A DNA stretch of 64,000 nt from Actibacterium naphthalenivorans (GTDB lineage: Bacteria > Pseudomonadota > Alphaproteobacteria > Rhodobacterales > Rhodobacteraceae), in NCBI RefSeq assembly GCF_014196965.1, contig NZ_JACIEQ010000001.1, forward strand, positions 1,488,001 to 1,552,000, read 5' to 3'. Below are positions 34,121-42,086 of this stretch, in pieces. Under the pieces are notes generated by a model. The model was given only the letters and a program-made list of their open reading frames with translations, was not told the DNA's origin and searched no databases. Position 1 is the first letter of the stretch, and every line of letters begins with the position of its first letter. Made by a program: the position numbers and the translations under genes.

Positions 34121-34978
34121 CTAGGACGCCGCCAGCGCGGCTTTCAGGGCATCGCGGAAGCTGACGGGCGGACGGCCTGTCAGCTTCTCGACATCCCCGG
34201 TGACGATGTCGAACCCGCCCATGGCAAAGCCCTGCTGGATCGCCACAACCGCATTGACGATATCCTCAGGCAACCCGGCCTGCGCCAGCCCGCCGCGCAG
34301 GTGCTCTTCGGGGATGGCCATGAAGGTGACCGGCTGGCCAAGCACCTCTGAAATGATGGCGGCACGTTCTGCTCCGCTCAGGCTTTCGGGGCCGCAGGCG
34401 GCATAGATCGCCCCGTCGTGCCCCTCGCTTGTCAGGATGCCGGCGGCGGCGGCGGCGACATCGTCGCGCGACACGAAAGCCACCTTGTTTTCCGCAAGCC
34501 CGGTCAGCGGTACGCCCGCGCCGGCCGACATCTTGGCCTCGTCCGCCAGGGCCTCGGTATAGTAGTTCATGCGCAGGATCGTCCATTTCGGCGCTGTCTG
34601 CATCAGCCGCTGTTCCGACGCGAAGTAGGGCGCCCAGATGTGGGGCTCGGGCATCTTGCGCGTGCCGGTGCCCGAGATCAGCACGATATGGCCCACCCCG
34701 GCGGCGACGGCCGCGTCGATCGCGGCGACGTTCTGGCGGGCGCGGACGCCCTCGCGCACATCGGCGCTGGGGATCAGCACAAGCGCGTCCAGACCGGCAT
34801 AGGCCTCGGACAGGCTTTCGGGTTTGTCATAGTCGCCGAAACGCCCCTGCGCCGGGGCGGCCACGTTTTCAGGGGTGCGCGAGACGCCGATGATCTCGGC
34901 CCCTTCGGCGCGCGTGAAAAGTTCGGAAAGCAGGGTTCCGCCAAGATGGCCGCTTGCGCCGCTGACACCGATTTTCAT
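34121..34978 (-). CDS. NmrA-type NAD(P)H:quinone oxidoreductase (QorB-like)
   Basis: This atypical SDR of 285 residues begins with the NmrA/QOR2 motif GVSGASGHLGG. It lacks the classical YxxxK site, has IGVSRTPE for NADP binding, and has the conserved SGTGTRKMPEPHI-like segment in the middle. It resembles E. coli QorB (YtfG), a one-electron-safe quinone reductase. An HxlR regulator is encoded divergently 119 nt away, exactly as ytfG-ytfH in enterobacteria. It may detoxify quinones formed from catechol-type intermediates of the island. Confidence 0.78.
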   Translation of the reverse strand: MKIGVSGASGHLGGTLLSELFTRAEGAEIIGVSRTPENVAAPAQGRFGDYDKPESLSEAYAGLDALVLIPSADVREGVRARQNVAAIDAAVAAGVGHIVLISGTGTRKMPEPHIWAPYFASEQRLMQTAPKWTILRMNYYTEALADEAKMSAGAGVPLTGLAENKVAFVSRDDVAAAAAGILTSEGHDGAIYAACGPESLSGAERAAIISEVLGQPVTFMAIPEEHLRGGLAQAGLPEDIVNAVVAIQQGFAMGGFDIVTGDVEKLTGRPPVSFRDALKAALAAS

Positions 34979-35014
34979 GGGATGTTCCTTTTCATGAAGA
35001 TAACAATTTGTTCG

Positions 35015-35031
35015 TAACGATTACATCGTTA
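35015..35031. promoter_or_regulatory. Putative HxlR operator
   Basis: TAACGAT-TAC-ATCGTTA is a perfect 7-3-7 dyad 37 nt upstream of the QorB-like start and 67 nt upstream of the HxlR start. It is AT-rich, unlike its surroundings, and well placed for divergent autoregulation. Confidence 0.6.
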
Positions 35032-35097
35032 TTGCCTTTGCCGCACAAGAACGCACAAGAATGTGCGTATCGCCCCCGAACCGACAACGGAGAGACC

Positions 35098-35487
35098 ATG
35101 GCCCAGATCACACCGCAGAACGGCCCCGCCGATGGAGCCGAAACCGACTGCCGCGCCTTGGGCCGGGTGCTTGAGCGGATCGGCAACAAGTGGACCGTGA
35201 TGGTGGTCGGCGTGCTGTCGCAGGGGCCGATGCGGTTCAACGCGATCATGCGCACCGTGGATGGCGTGTCGCACCGGATGCTGACCCTGACCCTGCGCGG
35301 GCTGGAGCGCGACGGGCTGGTAACGCGCACGGTCTATCCGACCGTGCCGCCGAAGGTGGAATATGCGCTGACCGAAACCGGCCAGTCGCTGATCGTGCCG
35401 CTGAGCGCGCTGGCCCGCTGGGCAGAGCAGAACCGCCCCCGGATCACGGCGGCGCAGGCGCAGTATGACGCCGCGCAGGAAAGGTGA
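35098..35487 (+). CDS. HxlR-family transcriptional regulator (YtfH-like)
   Basis: This winged-helix protein of 129 residues has the HxlR signature: Cys in TDCRALGRVLERIGNKWTVMVVGVL, then MRFNAIMRTVDGVSHRMLTLTLRGLERDGLV and a beta wing PTVPPKVEYALTETG. The single N-terminal Cys may sense quinones or electrophiles, as in YodB/QorR-type regulators. It is divergent from the QorB-like gene and likely represses it through the dyad at 35015-35031. I chose the ATG at 35098 (GGAGAG upstream). Confidence 0.85.
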   Translation: MAQITPQNGPADGAETDCRALGRVLERIGNKWTVMVVGVLSQGPMRFNAIMRTVDGVSHRMLTLTLRGLERDGLVTRTVYPTVPPKVEYALTETGQSLIVPLSALARWAEQNRPRITAAQAQYDAAQER

Positions 35488-35514
35488 GCCGGGGCAGGTC
35501 ACGGCGGCCCCGGG

Positions 35515-36240
35515 TCAGCTTGCCGCGATATCCATGATCAGTTTGGCGGTGCCTTCGGGATCGCCCACCAGCAAGGCGTGATCGCCCGGATGGCTGTGCA
35601 TGGTCCAGCCCAGCTCTTTTGCGCGGGCGTGCATGGGCACCATCATCGTATGCTCGGCGGCGATGTAATCGACCGGAACGCTGAGTGCTTCGGCGCCGAC
35701 CTCGACCGGGCAGACGGTGCAACGCAGGGGCATGTCCGACAGGTGATCCAGCAGCCATTCCTGACGCTCGGGCGGCATCAGGAAGGGGTGCTCCTTGGCC
35801 ATGCCGCGCTGCATCTCGTGCACGCCCGACCCAATGGGGCCCTCGCCTGCGGCCAGCATGGTATCCAGCTTTTCGACCTCGTCCGGGGCCATGCCCAGCA
35901 GGGCATTGATCCGCTCGCCGCTGTTGGCAACGATCGCATCCAGATAGATCACGCGCTTGATGCGGTCGGGCTGGGCCTTGACTACACCGGGGGCGACGGT
36001 GCCGGAATAGCTGTGCGCGACCAGAACGACGCCTTTCAGGTCTTCGGCCTCAAGCAGGTTGGCGATGTCCTGCACATGCACCGCGTTGGTGATGTCTCGG
36101 CTCATCAGGTGCACATGTTCGGCAAAGCCGGTAAAGCTGGGCGTAAAGACCTCGTGGCCCTCGGCGCGCAGCAACTCGCGCACATATCTCCAGGTCCAGC
36201 CGCCCATGCCGCCGCCATGCATCAATACGAATGTGGTCAT
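35515..36240 (-). CDS. Alpha/beta-hydrolase, methyl-esterase/hydroxynitrile-lyase-like
   Basis: This compact hydrolase of 241 residues has FVLMHGGGMGGWTWRYV as oxyanion loop, nucleophile Ser in VAHSYSG, a likely acid in the segment around VDYIAAEHTMM, and His in PGDHALLVGDP. This fold group includes plant-type methyl esterases, hydroxynitrile lyases and bacterial EstC/salicylate esterases. It keeps the Ser that is missing in the hydrolase at 32237-33115. It probably cleaves an ester or lactone of the pathway. GGAGAGG lies upstream of the ATG at 36240. Confidence 0.76.
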   Translation of the reverse strand: MTTFVLMHGGGMGGWTWRYVRELLRAEGHEVFTPSFTGFAEHVHLMSRDITNAVHVQDIANLLEAEDLKGVVLVAHSYSGTVAPGVVKAQPDRIKRVIYLDAIVANSGERINALLGMAPDEVEKLDTMLAAGEGPIGSGVHEMQRGMAKEHPFLMPPERQEWLLDHLSDMPLRCTVCPVEVGAEALSVPVDYIAAEHTMMVPMHARAKELGWTMHSHPGDHALLVGDPEGTAKLIMDIAAS

Positions 36241-36628
36241 TCTTGCCTCTCCTGATCTGCGGACCCGTCCCCCTGGGGCCGGATCGCGGCAAAGGCTTCG
36301 GCGGATTGCGCCTGCCCTGTGCCAAGGTCTCCTCCCGCGTTTTGCGGATCATGCGACGGGCAGGGCGCTGCTTGCCCGCGCGTGGATACCATTGCGTCTA
36401 TCCGGCGCGCCCTCTCCTGTCGCCCGATAGGCGCGGGCGAAAAAGGGGCTGTTGAAGGGGCCGGGGGCGCGTTTTCGCTCGGCCGGGTGAAAATGGCATT
36501 CCGATGGATAGGTGCGAGACAGGCCGCCGGGGCGTCTGTTTCGGGGCACAGTGCACTACCGCCGAGTCGTCGCGCGCCGGTCACGGCGCACCGCGACAGG
36601 CGAAACGAACAAACCAAGGGAGATGAGA
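36241..36628 (+). other. 388-bp divergent intergenic region
   Basis: This gap lies between the esterase (minus) and SDR (plus) genes. It has a half-conserved lux-box-like site (36496-36513) and no gene I can support; the long open frames here are shadows with no ribosome site. Confidence 0.4.
36496..36513 (+). promoter_or_regulatory. Partial lux-box-like operator upstream of the SDR gene
   Basis: GCATTCCGATGGATAGGT has a perfect right half-site (GATAGGT) ending 115 nt before the start at 36629. The left half is lost, so it is a weak candidate. Confidence 0.3.
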
Positions 36629-37450
36629 ATGGCACAACTTGACGGCAAAGTGGCGATCGTAACCGGAGGCGGATCGGGCATCGGGGCGGCGGCGGCGCTG
36701 CTGATGGCGCAGCGGGGGGCGAAGGTCGCCGTTGTCGGGCGCCGGGTCGAGAGCCTGGAAAATACCGTGGCTGCCATCACCGGGGCAGGGGGCGAGGCGC
36801 TGGCCGTGCCCGCCGATCTTGAGCAGGAAGAGACGGTGGCCACCATGGCCGCGACGGTGGCCGAGAAATTCGGCAAGATCGACGTGCTGGCATCGAACGC
36901 GGCGATGACCGATCCGGGGTTCATGGCGCAGGACGCGATGATCACCGATATGGAGGCCGCGACCTGGGACAAGACCATGGCGGTGAACCTGCGCGGCGCG
37001 ATGTACTGCTGCAAGCACGTGATCCCGCACATGATTCAGGCCGGTGGCGGCTCGATCGTCTTTTCCAGCTCGGGCAAGGGGTTGCAGGGCGATCTGACCA
37101 ACCCGGCCTATGGCACGTCGAAGGCGGGGCTGAACAACCTGATGCGCTATATCGCGACTCAATACGGCAAGCAGGGCATCCGGGCCAACGCCGCCGTGAT
37201 CGGCCTCGTGATGACCGAGGCGCTGAAGGTCGGTATGCCCGAAGAGGCGCGCAAGATGATCGAGGAGCACCACCTGACCCCCTTCATCGGCACACCCGAG
37301 CAGGTGGGCGAGGTCATCGCCTTCCTGGCCTCGGACGCCGCAGGGTTCGTCACTGGCGCGGCCGTGCCCGTGGATGGCGGGTTCACCGCGCATTCGCCGA
37401 TCTTCGCGGATATGATGCGGATGTTCGCCGCAGATCAGCCCGAGGGCTGA
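36629..37450 (+). CDS. SDR-family dehydrogenase
   Basis: A short-chain dehydrogenase of 273 residues with TGGGSGIG (12-19), VVGRR at the end of beta-2 (NADP-type), SNAA in place of NNAG, Ser in VFSSSGKG, and YGTSK with Tyr/Lys. The C-terminal VDGGFTAHSPIFADMMRMF is longer than usual and may cover a hydrophobic pocket. It stands alone, ending at a strong terminator (37457-37484). It probably oxidises an alcohol of the island substrate. GGGAG precedes the ATG; the extension back to 36512 is not supported. Confidence 0.82.
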   Translation: MAQLDGKVAIVTGGGSGIGAAAALLMAQRGAKVAVVGRRVESLENTVAAITGAGGEALAVPADLEQEETVATMAATVAEKFGKIDVLASNAAMTDPGFMAQDAMITDMEAATWDKTMAVNLRGAMYCCKHVIPHMIQAGGGSIVFSSSGKGLQGDLTNPAYGTSKAGLNNLMRYIATQYGKQGIRANAAVIGLVMTEALKVGMPEEARKMIEEHHLTPFIGTPEQVGEVIAFLASDAAGFVTGAAVPVDGGFTAHSPIFADMMRMFAADQPEG

Positions 37451-37456
37451 ACGAAG

Positions 37457-37484
37457 AAGGGGCGGGTCAACGACCCGCCCTTTT
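37457..37484. terminator. Intrinsic terminator between SDR and channel genes
   Basis: GGGCGGGTC-AAC-GACCCGCCC is a perfect 9-bp stem with a 3-nt loop, followed by TTTT. It separates the convergent SDR and MetA-type channel genes. Confidence 0.85.
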
Positions 37485-37504
37485 CCATTCGATATTGCTT
37501 GCCG

Positions 37505-38491
37505 TCAGAAGGTGAAGCCAATTGCCGCGATAAAGCCGTAATCGACGTCGATGCGATTTTCGACATAGGCGTCTGTCACCACCTTGAACGACGCGGCCAT
37601 GCGCTTTTTCGGGAAACTGCGCGTGAACACGATGCCGGGCTGCACAAGCGTGAACTTGTTGCCGTTCTGGAACGAGGCTTTGACGAGCGGGTTTTCGGAA
37701 TCATCGTCGGTGATCTGCTTCGCCACGGTCAGGCTTGGACCGATCTGCCAATTGCCGAACCGCTGGGAAACCGATGCGTCCAGACCGATGACATCGCCAC
37801 TCTGATATCCGGTGTCGTCGTTCTTGGTCGAGATGTTGTAGGACAGGCGCGCGCTGAACTCGGTGCCATCCGCCCACCAGGGACCGGTCTGATAGGTCAT
37901 GTCCACATGTGGGATGATGATGGTCGTGTTACTGCTGGTTTGCGAGTTCCGGTCCGCGTCGTAGTTCCCCGTGGGTAGGTTGAAGGCCAGACCGGCAGAG
38001 ATGCTCAGGCCATAGCGCATGGTCCACGTGCTCGGGTCGGCCGACGGCGGCTTTGCCCCTTTGAGCCCCAGGTACTTGCCCCAGAAGATCGGCTCGAAAT
38101 AGGAATCGTGGAAAGCGAATGTGCTGTCGCCCGAACCATTAGTCGAGAGCTCGTTGTTGGAGAAAGACGAAGACCAGATCGACGCCCAGCGACCACCAAA
38201 AAGCTCTCGGTCCCAGACCTTGATGAGGGAGAAGTTGTAAAGCGTGACCGTTAGGTCGAATTCGTCCACATAGGGGCTGGGTTCATCGTCAAGACCGGAT
38301 AGTTGCGGCGCACTGACCGTCACATATCGCAACCGGCCATAGGTGCCGGGCGGCGGAATAAGCGAGGCGCGTTGGTCTACACCGCCGATGGGGCCGTAAA
38401 ACTGCCCGCCTTCGGTTGCGTGAACGATCTGACCGGTGCCCGCGATCAGAGCGCAAGATAGCGCGGCTGCCAATTTTATTGCTGTCTTCAA
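37505..38491 (-). CDS. Outer-membrane channel-like protein, MetA phenol-degradation family, second copy
   Basis: A protein of 328 residues with a signal peptide (LKTAIKLAAALSCALIAGTG, cleavage near VHA-TEGG). Its mature start TEGGQFYGPIGGVDQRASL is nearly identical to the channel at 24765-25739. Barrel-type alternating strands run to the terminal AIGFTF. It probably imports the hydrophobic substrate or a relative of it. I chose a TTG at 38491 because GGGAGGAG lies 9 nt upstream and the signal peptide begins there; the open frame extends to an ATG at 38548. A lux-box-like operator lies 87 nt ahead. Confidence 0.78.
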   Translation of the reverse strand: MKTAIKLAAALSCALIAGTGQIVHATEGGQFYGPIGGVDQRASLIPPPGTYGRLRYVTVSAPQLSGLDDEPSPYVDEFDLTVTLYNFSLIKVWDRELFGGRWASIWSSSFSNNELSTNGSGDSTFAFHDSYFEPIFWGKYLGLKGAKPPSADPSTWTMRYGLSISAGLAFNLPTGNYDADRNSQTSSNTTIIIPHVDMTYQTGPWWADGTEFSARLSYNISTKNDDTGYQSGDVIGLDASVSQRFGNWQIGPSLTVAKQITDDDSENPLVKASFQNGNKFTLVQPGIVFTRSFPKKRMAASFKVVTDAYVENRIDVDYGFIAAIGFTF

Positions 38492-38577
38492 CTTCTCTCT
38501 CCTCCCAGTGAGATGGTTATGGGTGTTTTGCTTCTTCTCCCATTCCACGGATTATGACGCGCGGCGCGACGATCTGA

Positions 38578-38595
38578 ACCTTTCGAAAGGTAGGT
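38578..38595 (-). promoter_or_regulatory. Lux-box-like operator for the second channel
   Basis: On the minus strand this reads ACCTACCTTTCGAAAGGT, 87 nt before the TTG start; on the plus strand it contains the perfect palindrome ACCTTTCGAAAGGT. It is the rightmost copy I see. Confidence 0.65.
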
Positions 38596-38723
38596 CGCGG
38601 ATAGAAGCGACTATTTATTATGATTGATTACAGTCTTTTAGGCACAAGTCAGCGCGCCAAACCGCGGCGGAATACGTCGCGGTTCAGCAGGCTCTAACTT
38701 AGTTCAGCGTTGCGCGTAGCGGG

Positions 38724-39656
38724 TCAGAAAGCGACGTTTGCACGCCCCTTGGTGTCCAACATCACGCGCGCCTCGTCCGGCGTTGCGATCTCGAGCGACA
38801 GTTCTTCCAGGATATGGCGGATCTTGGCGACCTGCTGGCCATTGCTTTCGGCCAGCTTGCCCTTGGACAGGTACAGGCTGTCTTCCAGCCCGACCCGCAC
38901 GTTGCCGCCCAGAATCGCGCCCATCGTCACCATCGAGGTCTGGAACCGCCCGGCGGCGAGCACCGACAGCAGGTAGTCCTCGCCGAACAGCCGGTCGGCG
39001 GTGGCTTTCATGTGCATCAGATGCTCGGGCTCGGGCTGCAGGCCGCCCAGGATGCCAAAGATGCTCTGCACAAAGAACGGGGCCTTCACCAGCCCGCGGT
39101 CGGCCATATGCGCCAGGTTATAAAGATGGCCGACGTCGTAGCACTCGAACTCGAACTTCGTGCCCAGGTCGCCCAGCTCTTTCATGCCCCATTCGATCTG
39201 GGCGAAGGTGTTGGACAGGATGAAATCCTCGGTGCGTTCCAGATAGGGCTTTTCCCAGTCGTACTTGAATTCCGGAAAGCGCCTGGCGGCGCCCGAGATG
39301 TTGAAGTTGATCGACCCCATGTTCATCGAGGCCAGCTCGGGCGCGGCCCATTTCGCGGCGGCGAACCGATCTTCCAGCGACATGCCAAGCCCGCCGCCGG
39401 TGGTGATGTTCACGATCGCATCGGTGCGCTCGGCGATCGAGGGCAGGAACCGCTGATACCCTTCGGGCGTGGCCAGCGGTTCGCCGGTTTCGGGGACGCG
39501 CGCGTGCAGGTGCAGGATCGACGCGCCCGCCTGCGCCGCACCCACGGCCTGATCGGCGATCTGCTGCGGCGTGATCGGCAGGTGGGGCGACATGGTGGGA
39601 GTATGGATCGATCCCGTGACTGCGCAACTGATGATGACTTTGCTCTGGCGCTTCAC
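38724..39656 (-). CDS. BKACE-family beta-keto acid cleavage enzyme (DUF849)
   Basis: This TIM-barrel enzyme of 310 residues belongs to the family of 3-keto-5-aminohexanoate cleavage enzymes. The zinc site HLHAR is near residues 49-53 and a Glu-rich EFECYDVGH segment lies in the middle. BKACEs cleave a beta-keto acid with acetyl-CoA to give acetoacetate and a new acyl-CoA. The gene is the third of a minus-strand run: FAA hydrolase, VOC protein, BKACE. This would let a ring-cleavage product be split without a ligase/thiolase pair. GGAGG-type sites precede the ATG. Confidence 0.84.
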   Translation of the reverse strand: MKRQSKVIISCAVTGSIHTPTMSPHLPITPQQIADQAVGAAQAGASILHLHARVPETGEPLATPEGYQRFLPSIAERTDAIVNITTGGGLGMSLEDRFAAAKWAAPELASMNMGSINFNISGAARRFPEFKYDWEKPYLERTEDFILSNTFAQIEWGMKELGDLGTKFEFECYDVGHLYNLAHMADRGLVKAPFFVQSIFGILGGLQPEPEHLMHMKATADRLFGEDYLLSVLAAGRFQTSMVTMGAILGGNVRVGLEDSLYLSKGKLAESNGQQVAKIRHILEELSLEIATPDEARVMLDTKGRANVAF

Positions 39657-39734
39657 TCTCGGGCCTCCTTCGGAGCTGAAATGTGAACGCCGGCCGCGGA
39701 ACGGCCGGCATCGCTATCGGATCGGCGCGGCCTG

Positions 39735-40331
39735 TCAGGCCGGGATTTCGATCGGCATGCGCGGGTCCTGCGGCTCGGTCGCGGGATATTCGCCGGCATA
39801 GGCGCGGCGCTGCACCTCTTCAATCGAAACGCCGGCGCGGCGCGCAGCCAGCATCTTGGCGGGGTCCACGGCAACGCCGATCGGGTTGGCCGAGAATTCC
39901 TTGGACTCCATCATGAAGGCCGCCGATTCGCTCCAGTCGCCGAAGTTGTCGCTTTGCAGTTCGACGCTGTTGCCGTCGGGATCCAGATAGTAGAACGACG
40001 TTGTCATGCCGTGATCCAGCGTCATGTGCGGCTTGATGCCCAGCTTGTCCATACGTTCCCAGCTGGCCAGAAGATCGTCGAGCGATTCGTATTCGAAGGC
40101 CGAATGGTGCATGCCGCAATGCGTCACCTTCTCGGGATCGTCGCTCAGGCCGGGGGCAGCGATCAGCGCCACACGGTGGTTGGCCTCGTCATTCGACAGC
40201 CATGCGCCGCCTTCGAACTGGTGGAGCGGTCGGGTGCCGATCACCTTGCCGTACCAGTCGATCATTTCCTGAAGACGGATCGTCTTGAGGTTCACGTGGT
40301 GCATCTTCGGATGAATGATGGTGTCGGTCAT
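39735..40331 (-). CDS. VOC-family extradiol dioxygenase-like protein
   Basis: This vicinal-oxygen-chelate protein of 198 residues has two beta-alpha-beta-beta-beta modules. Candidate metal ligands are His in MHHVNL (near the N-terminus), His in THCGMHHSAFE and Glu in GNSVELQ, the His-His-Glu triad of extradiol dioxygenases and relatives. It is shorter than classical two-domain BphC (about 290) but has an extra C-terminal tail of about 50 residues. Lying between an FAA hydrolase and BKACE, a ring-cleaving role is attractive, although isomerase activity is possible. AGGAGGAG precedes the ATG at 40331. Confidence 0.76.
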   Translation of the reverse strand: MTDTIIHPKMHHVNLKTIRLQEMIDWYGKVIGTRPLHQFEGGAWLSNDEANHRVALIAAPGLSDDPEKVTHCGMHHSAFEYESLDDLLASWERMDKLGIKPHMTLDHGMTTSFYYLDPDGNSVELQSDNFGDWSESAAFMMESKEFSANPIGVAVDPAKMLAARRAGVSIEEVQRRAYAGEYPATEPQDPRMPIEIPA

Positions 40332-40391
40332 TTCTTTCTCCTCCTCTCGGGCCAGCGACACGCCGCCGGCTATCGCTTTTCACATTCGGGC

Positions 40392-41249
40392 TTACTGGGC
40401 GGCCACCGGATTGCTCAGAACCCCGATCCGTTCGATCTCGACTTCGCAGACGTCACCGGGCTTCATCCACAGCTGCGGGTTGCGCGCGATGCCGACGCCC
40501 GAGGGCGTGCCGGTGACGATCAGATCGCCGGGTTCCAGCGTCATCGCCTCGCTCAGCAGCGACACAAGCTTGGCCACATCGAAGATCAGGTCGTCCAGAG
40601 AGGTGCTTTGCACCACCTCACCGTTCAGGCGCGTTTCCAGCTTGAGGCCCTTGCAGCCCGCGGGCAACTCGTCCGTGGTGACCAGATAGGGGCCGAAGGC
40701 GCCGGTATCGTCGAAGGTCTTGCCGATGGTCCACTGATGGGTTTTCAGCTGATAGTCGCGGATCGAGGCGTCGTTGAAAACAGAATAGGCGACCACGTGG
40801 TCCAGCGCCTCGGATTCGGGAATGTCGCGCCCGCCCTTGCCGATCACTGCGACCAGTTCGCCTTCATAGTCAAGCTGCTCGGACACGCGCGGCCGGATGA
40901 TCGGCGCGCCATGGCCGATCAGGCTGGAATTGTAGCGTCCGAAAATCACCGGATACTCGGGCAGTTCCATCCCGCTTTCCTTGGCATGCGCCTTGTAGTT
41001 CAGGCCGATGCAGATGATCTTGGGGCATTTCACCAGCGGCGACAGGTATTCGATGGTGCCGGCGTCGATGTCCGGGGCGGAGGCCAGGGCTTTGCCGGCC
41101 TCGGTCAGCTTTTCCGGACCCTGTGCAATGATGTCATCCAGAGTGCCGGGATAGCCGGCATCGCCTTCAAAAAGGGCCTTGCAGCCGCCGTTCGTGTCTG
41201 CAAGCGCGATGCCTGTTTTCCCGTCTTTGCAAATGGATGCAAACCGCAT
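40392..41249 (-). CDS. Fumarylacetoacetate hydrolase-family protein
   Basis: A protein of 285 residues with the FAH C-terminal domain: ICIGLNYKAHAKESG, the metal-binding Glu/Glu/Asp set (DYEGELVAVIGKGGRDI) and LVTGTPSGVGIARNPQLW. Family members hydrolyse acylpyruvates, hydrate 2-hydroxydienoates, or decarboxylate catechol-cleavage products. It is the first gene of a minus-strand unit with VOC and BKACE genes, so it probably processes the meta-cleavage-type product. An AAAATATAT element lies 71 nt upstream, and the FMN reductase gene is divergent. Confidence 0.85.
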   Translation of the reverse strand: MRFASICKDGKTGIALADTNGGCKALFEGDAGYPGTLDDIIAQGPEKLTEAGKALASAPDIDAGTIEYLSPLVKCPKIICIGLNYKAHAKESGMELPEYPVIFGRYNSSLIGHGAPIIRPRVSEQLDYEGELVAVIGKGGRDIPESEALDHVVAYSVFNDASIRDYQLKTHQWTIGKTFDDTGAFGPYLVTTDELPAGCKGLKLETRLNGEVVQSTSLDDLIFDVAKLVSLLSEAMTLEPGDLIVTGTPSGVGIARNPQLWMKPGDVCEVEIERIGVLSNPVAAQ

Positions 41250-41384
41250 CGTGGATCCCCTCTGTTCCGTTTTGTTGCGACTCTAAGTCGGGGAAGGGCC
41301 TTATGAAGTCAACTAGAAAATATATTTTTGACTGAGTGGCGGATTTTTCTGTAGGGTCGGGGCACGTCACTCAGGGGAACAACC

Positions 41385-41939
41385 ATGTCGAAATATGATG
41401 TCGCTTTGCTGGTGGGCAGTTTCCGCACCGGGTCGCTCAACCAGCGGCTGGCTGATTCTATCGTCCGGCTCGCGCCGGACAGCCTGAATTTTCGCCAGCT
41501 GCGGATGGATGATCTGCCCTTTTACAATCAGGATATCGAACCGGCGCGAACCGAGGCCGTGAACCGCCTGGCATCGGATCTGGCCAAGGCCGACGCGGTG
41601 CTGATCGTGACGCCGGAGTACAACCGCTCGATCCCCGCCGTGTTGAAGAATGCAATCGACTGGGTGTCCAAGCCGGGCGACAAGAACGTCTGGCGTGACA
41701 TGCCCGTGGCGATGGCGGGCACCTCGCCCGGCGCGATCGGCACGGCCGTGGGCCAGCAGCATCTGCGCCAGGTCCTGTCTGTCCTGCGGGCCCATGTGCT
41801 GCCGGGCGAATGCTATATCAGCTTCAAGACCCCCGATCTCATCAGTGAAACAGGCGTGGTCAGCGAGGCATCGACAGAGGCTTTCCTGAAAGAGTTTATC
41901 GATCGTTTCGCGGGGTATGTGGCCAAAATGCGAGGCTGA
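41385..41939 (+). CDS. NADPH-dependent FMN/quinone reductase (ChrR-like)
   Basis: This flavodoxin-fold reductase of 184 residues has GSFRTGSLNQRLADS as phosphate loop and TPEYNRSIPAVLKNAIDWVS, which matches ChrR/YieF-type quinone reductases more closely than the reductase at 1406-1966. It may reduce quinones or supply FMNH2 to the HsaA-type oxygenase at 21092, which has no adjacent partner. It is divergent from the FAA-VOC-BKACE unit; the 135-bp gap contains an inverted repeat CTGAGTG (41332)/CACTCAG (41368). Confidence 0.8.
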   Translation: MSKYDVALLVGSFRTGSLNQRLADSIVRLAPDSLNFRQLRMDDLPFYNQDIEPARTEAVNRLASDLAKADAVLIVTPEYNRSIPAVLKNAIDWVSKPGDKNVWRDMPVAMAGTSPGAIGTAVGQQHLRQVLSVLRAHVLPGECYISFKTPDLISETGVVSEASTEAFLKEFIDRFAGYVAKMRG

Positions 41940-42086
41940 TCGCCCGCGATTTCAGCGGCCCGGAAACATGTTCCTTCCCGCAGGGCACGGGCTTGCCAAA
42001 AAGTGCACATAAGCGAAAAAAATACATTGCCCTGAGCGCGGGGATCGCTATGGCTCTTGGCCGACTATCGGGTAACGAGGTGGAAC

